53,794 nucleotides of DNA from Bacillota bacterium (GTDB lineage: Bacteria; Bacillota; Clostridia; Christensenellales; CAG-138), in NCBI GenBank assembly GCA_023395595.1, contig JAEWYO010000009.1:1-53794 (forward strand), written 5' to 3'. Numbering within the stretch: the stretch's first letter is position 1; the number at the start of each line of letters is the position of its first letter. Shown piece by piece: positions 52,953 to 53,794 of this stretch. Made by a program: the position numbers and the translations under genes. Under the pieces are notes generated by a model. That model saw only the letters and a program-made list of their open reading frames with translations, was not told the DNA's origin and did not search any database.

Positions 52953-52966
52953 CTTAAGCGTTTAAG
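52953..52966. promoter_or_regulatory. LacI-type operator O2
   Basis: CTTAAGCGTTTAAG differs from O1 at one base. It lies 142 bp from O1 centre to centre, upstream of the promoter, a spacing compatible with DNA looping. Confidence 0.65.
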
Positions 52967-53301
52967 TGCTTTGATTATATGTCATGTTTTTTCATGTGTC
53001 AATATGGCTTGTAGAATTTTTTTCAAAGAAATTTAGCTGCGAAATTGTCTTTCTATCTGATACGCAAACTGGTACGCGAACCAAATTTACGCAGTGACTA
53101 GCGCTTGCGCAGAAATACTTTTTCTAACGTACAGATTTCGCCAAGGTAAACGTATTACGCTGTGTGGTATTTTTCGCTAGATCTTTTATGCATTTTGTAT
53201 TCACACTCAAACAAGAACTCATGTTTCAAGCAGTATTATGATCAATTCAAGGGATCACAGAAAAAAATCTTATAATATCTGACTTCTTTGATTGCTATGA
53301 T

Positions 53302-53315
53302 TACCACTCGTGGTA
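53302..53315. repeat. TACCACTCGTGGTA palindrome, copy 1
   Basis: Perfect 6-bp arms around TC, followed by TTTTAAT. Second copy 128 bp away with one base changed. Confidence 0.6.
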
Positions 53316-53429
53316 TTTTAATAAAAAGTACTCATACATGATCTTGATTATTCATGTCTCTCGTTAGGTTTGTTTCGTTAAATACTCTCTCATAAAAAAG
53401 CTATCGTTCAATACTTTATTAATTTTACA

Positions 53430-53443
53430 TACCACTCATGGTA
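53430..53443. repeat. TACCACTCATGGTA palindrome, copy 2
   Basis: As copy 1 but with one arm base changed (ATGGTA for GTGGTA), followed by TTTTTAAC. Two spaced copies suggest an operator pair for an unidentified regulator. Confidence 0.6.
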
Positions 53444-53491
53444 TTTTTAACAATGTCTTTACGGCTCACAAAATGCAGTACATTCCCCTCG

Positions 53492-53531
53492 AAAAAACAC
53501 ATCCGGCGCCCTTACGAGTGCCGGATGTGTT
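53492..53531 (-). terminator. Terminator of the partial membrane-protein gene
   Basis: Perfect 12-bp stem AACACATCCGGC/GCCGGATGTGTT with a T-run on the minus strand, 30 nt after the stop of the gene at the window edge. Confidence 0.85.
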
Positions 53532-53560
53532 GTTGTGTTTGTTCGGTCTTTGTTCTCAGG

Positions 53561-53794
53561 TTACTCGGCCTTGGGCGTGGTATCCATCTTCTCGACTTCC
53601 GGCTCTTTCTCTTTCTTCGCGCCGAAGACGACGAGCACGAGCTGCACGAGGGCTATGATCACCATCAACAGCGTCCAGCGGTCAGTGAAGACCATGGGGT
53701 TGCGCATGTTCTCCGTGAGGATGAATGCGACGATGGCGCCAATACCCGGCAGCAGCGTGAGCACACGCGTGAGCGGATGCTTTTCGGTCTCGCG
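53561..53794 (-). CDS. Membrane protein of unknown function, partial (N-terminus beyond window)
   Basis: The open frame runs to the window edge, so only the last 77 residues are seen. There are two hydrophobic segments (VLTLLPGIGAIVAFILTE and WTLLMVIIALVQLVLVVFG) and a charged tail (KKEKEPEVEKMDTTPKAE). I do not recognise the family. A GTG at 53764 could open a short 67-residue protein, but the frame continues upstream without a stop, so an upstream extension is as likely. A terminator follows. Confidence 0.6.
   Translation of the reverse strand, partial: RETEKHPLTRVLTLLPGIGAIVAFILTENMRNPMVFTDRWTLLMVIIALVQLVLVVFGAKKEKEPEVEKMDTTPKAE

Larger units (their letters stand above)
52967..53491. other. 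AT-rich intergenic region with repeated palindromes
   Basis: About 500 bp with no gene and lower GC than its flanks. It carries TACCACTCGTGGTA (53302-53315) and TACCACTCATGGTA (53430-53443), both followed by TATTTT or TTTT, plus a degenerate third copy (53156-53169). No reading frame here has family resemblance. Confidence 0.6.

Overview
The window looks like chromosomal DNA from an anaerobic, saccharolytic Bacillota (probably Clostridia). Supporting signs are strong AGGAGG-type ribosome sites, GTG and TTG starts, lipoprotein binding proteins with Ala/Thr/Glu/Pro linkers, NADP-type glutamate dehydrogenases and a glycyl-radical enzyme. GC content is moderately high by eye, which produces many long antisense reading frames. 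I saw no rRNA, tRNA, phage, IS or CRISPR. Most genes form catabolic operons, each with its own importer and regulator.

Layout. 1-4.1 kb (minus): L-rhamnose genes, with isomerase, class II aldolase, kinase and an edge-truncated short-chain dehydrogenase. 4.6-7.0 kb (minus): glycyl-radical pair YjjI/YjjW. 7.3-15.1 kb (plus, divergent from YjjI): nucleoside importer (BmpA-type lipoprotein, ATPase, two permeases), an MTA/SAH-type deaminase, uridine phosphorylase and a GntR/UTRA regulator. 15.3-16.9 kb (minus): a broken diguanylate cyclase. 17.1-29.3 kb (minus): one long sugar or polyol operon with ribose-type ABC importer, fucose-type mutarotase, FGGY kinase, GatD-like dehydrogenase, aldo/keto reductase, GatZ and GatY aldolase subunits, LacI regulator and KdgT-type permease. 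Divergent from it (29.5-31.8 kb) is a LacI repressor fused to a complete solute-binding-protein-like domain. 32.0-35.1 kb (minus): a frameshifted PAS/GGDEF/EAL sensor.

35.6-38.3 kb (plus): two tandem glutamate dehydrogenases, the second lacking the catalytic lysine. 38.6-42.0 kb: an SsuABC/ThiXYZ-like transporter whose binding protein is on the opposite strand beside a polysaccharide deacetylase. 42.3-43.7 kb (minus): aldehyde dehydrogenase. 44.0-52.8 kb (minus): an alpha-glucoside operon with ABC importer, LacI regulator, GH31 and GH13 glucosidases and a small nucleotidyltransferase, preceded by two CTTAAG-type operators. 52.8-53.6 kb is AT-rich intergenic DNA with repeated palindromes, then a partial membrane protein.

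The most notable points are: the GDH/pseudo-GDH pair; YjjI/YjjW divergent from a nucleoside operon with operator-like palindromes over both promoters; the LacI-binding-protein fusion next to an unassigned 12-kb sugar operon; and the decay of both cyclic-di-GMP genes by three separate lesions.
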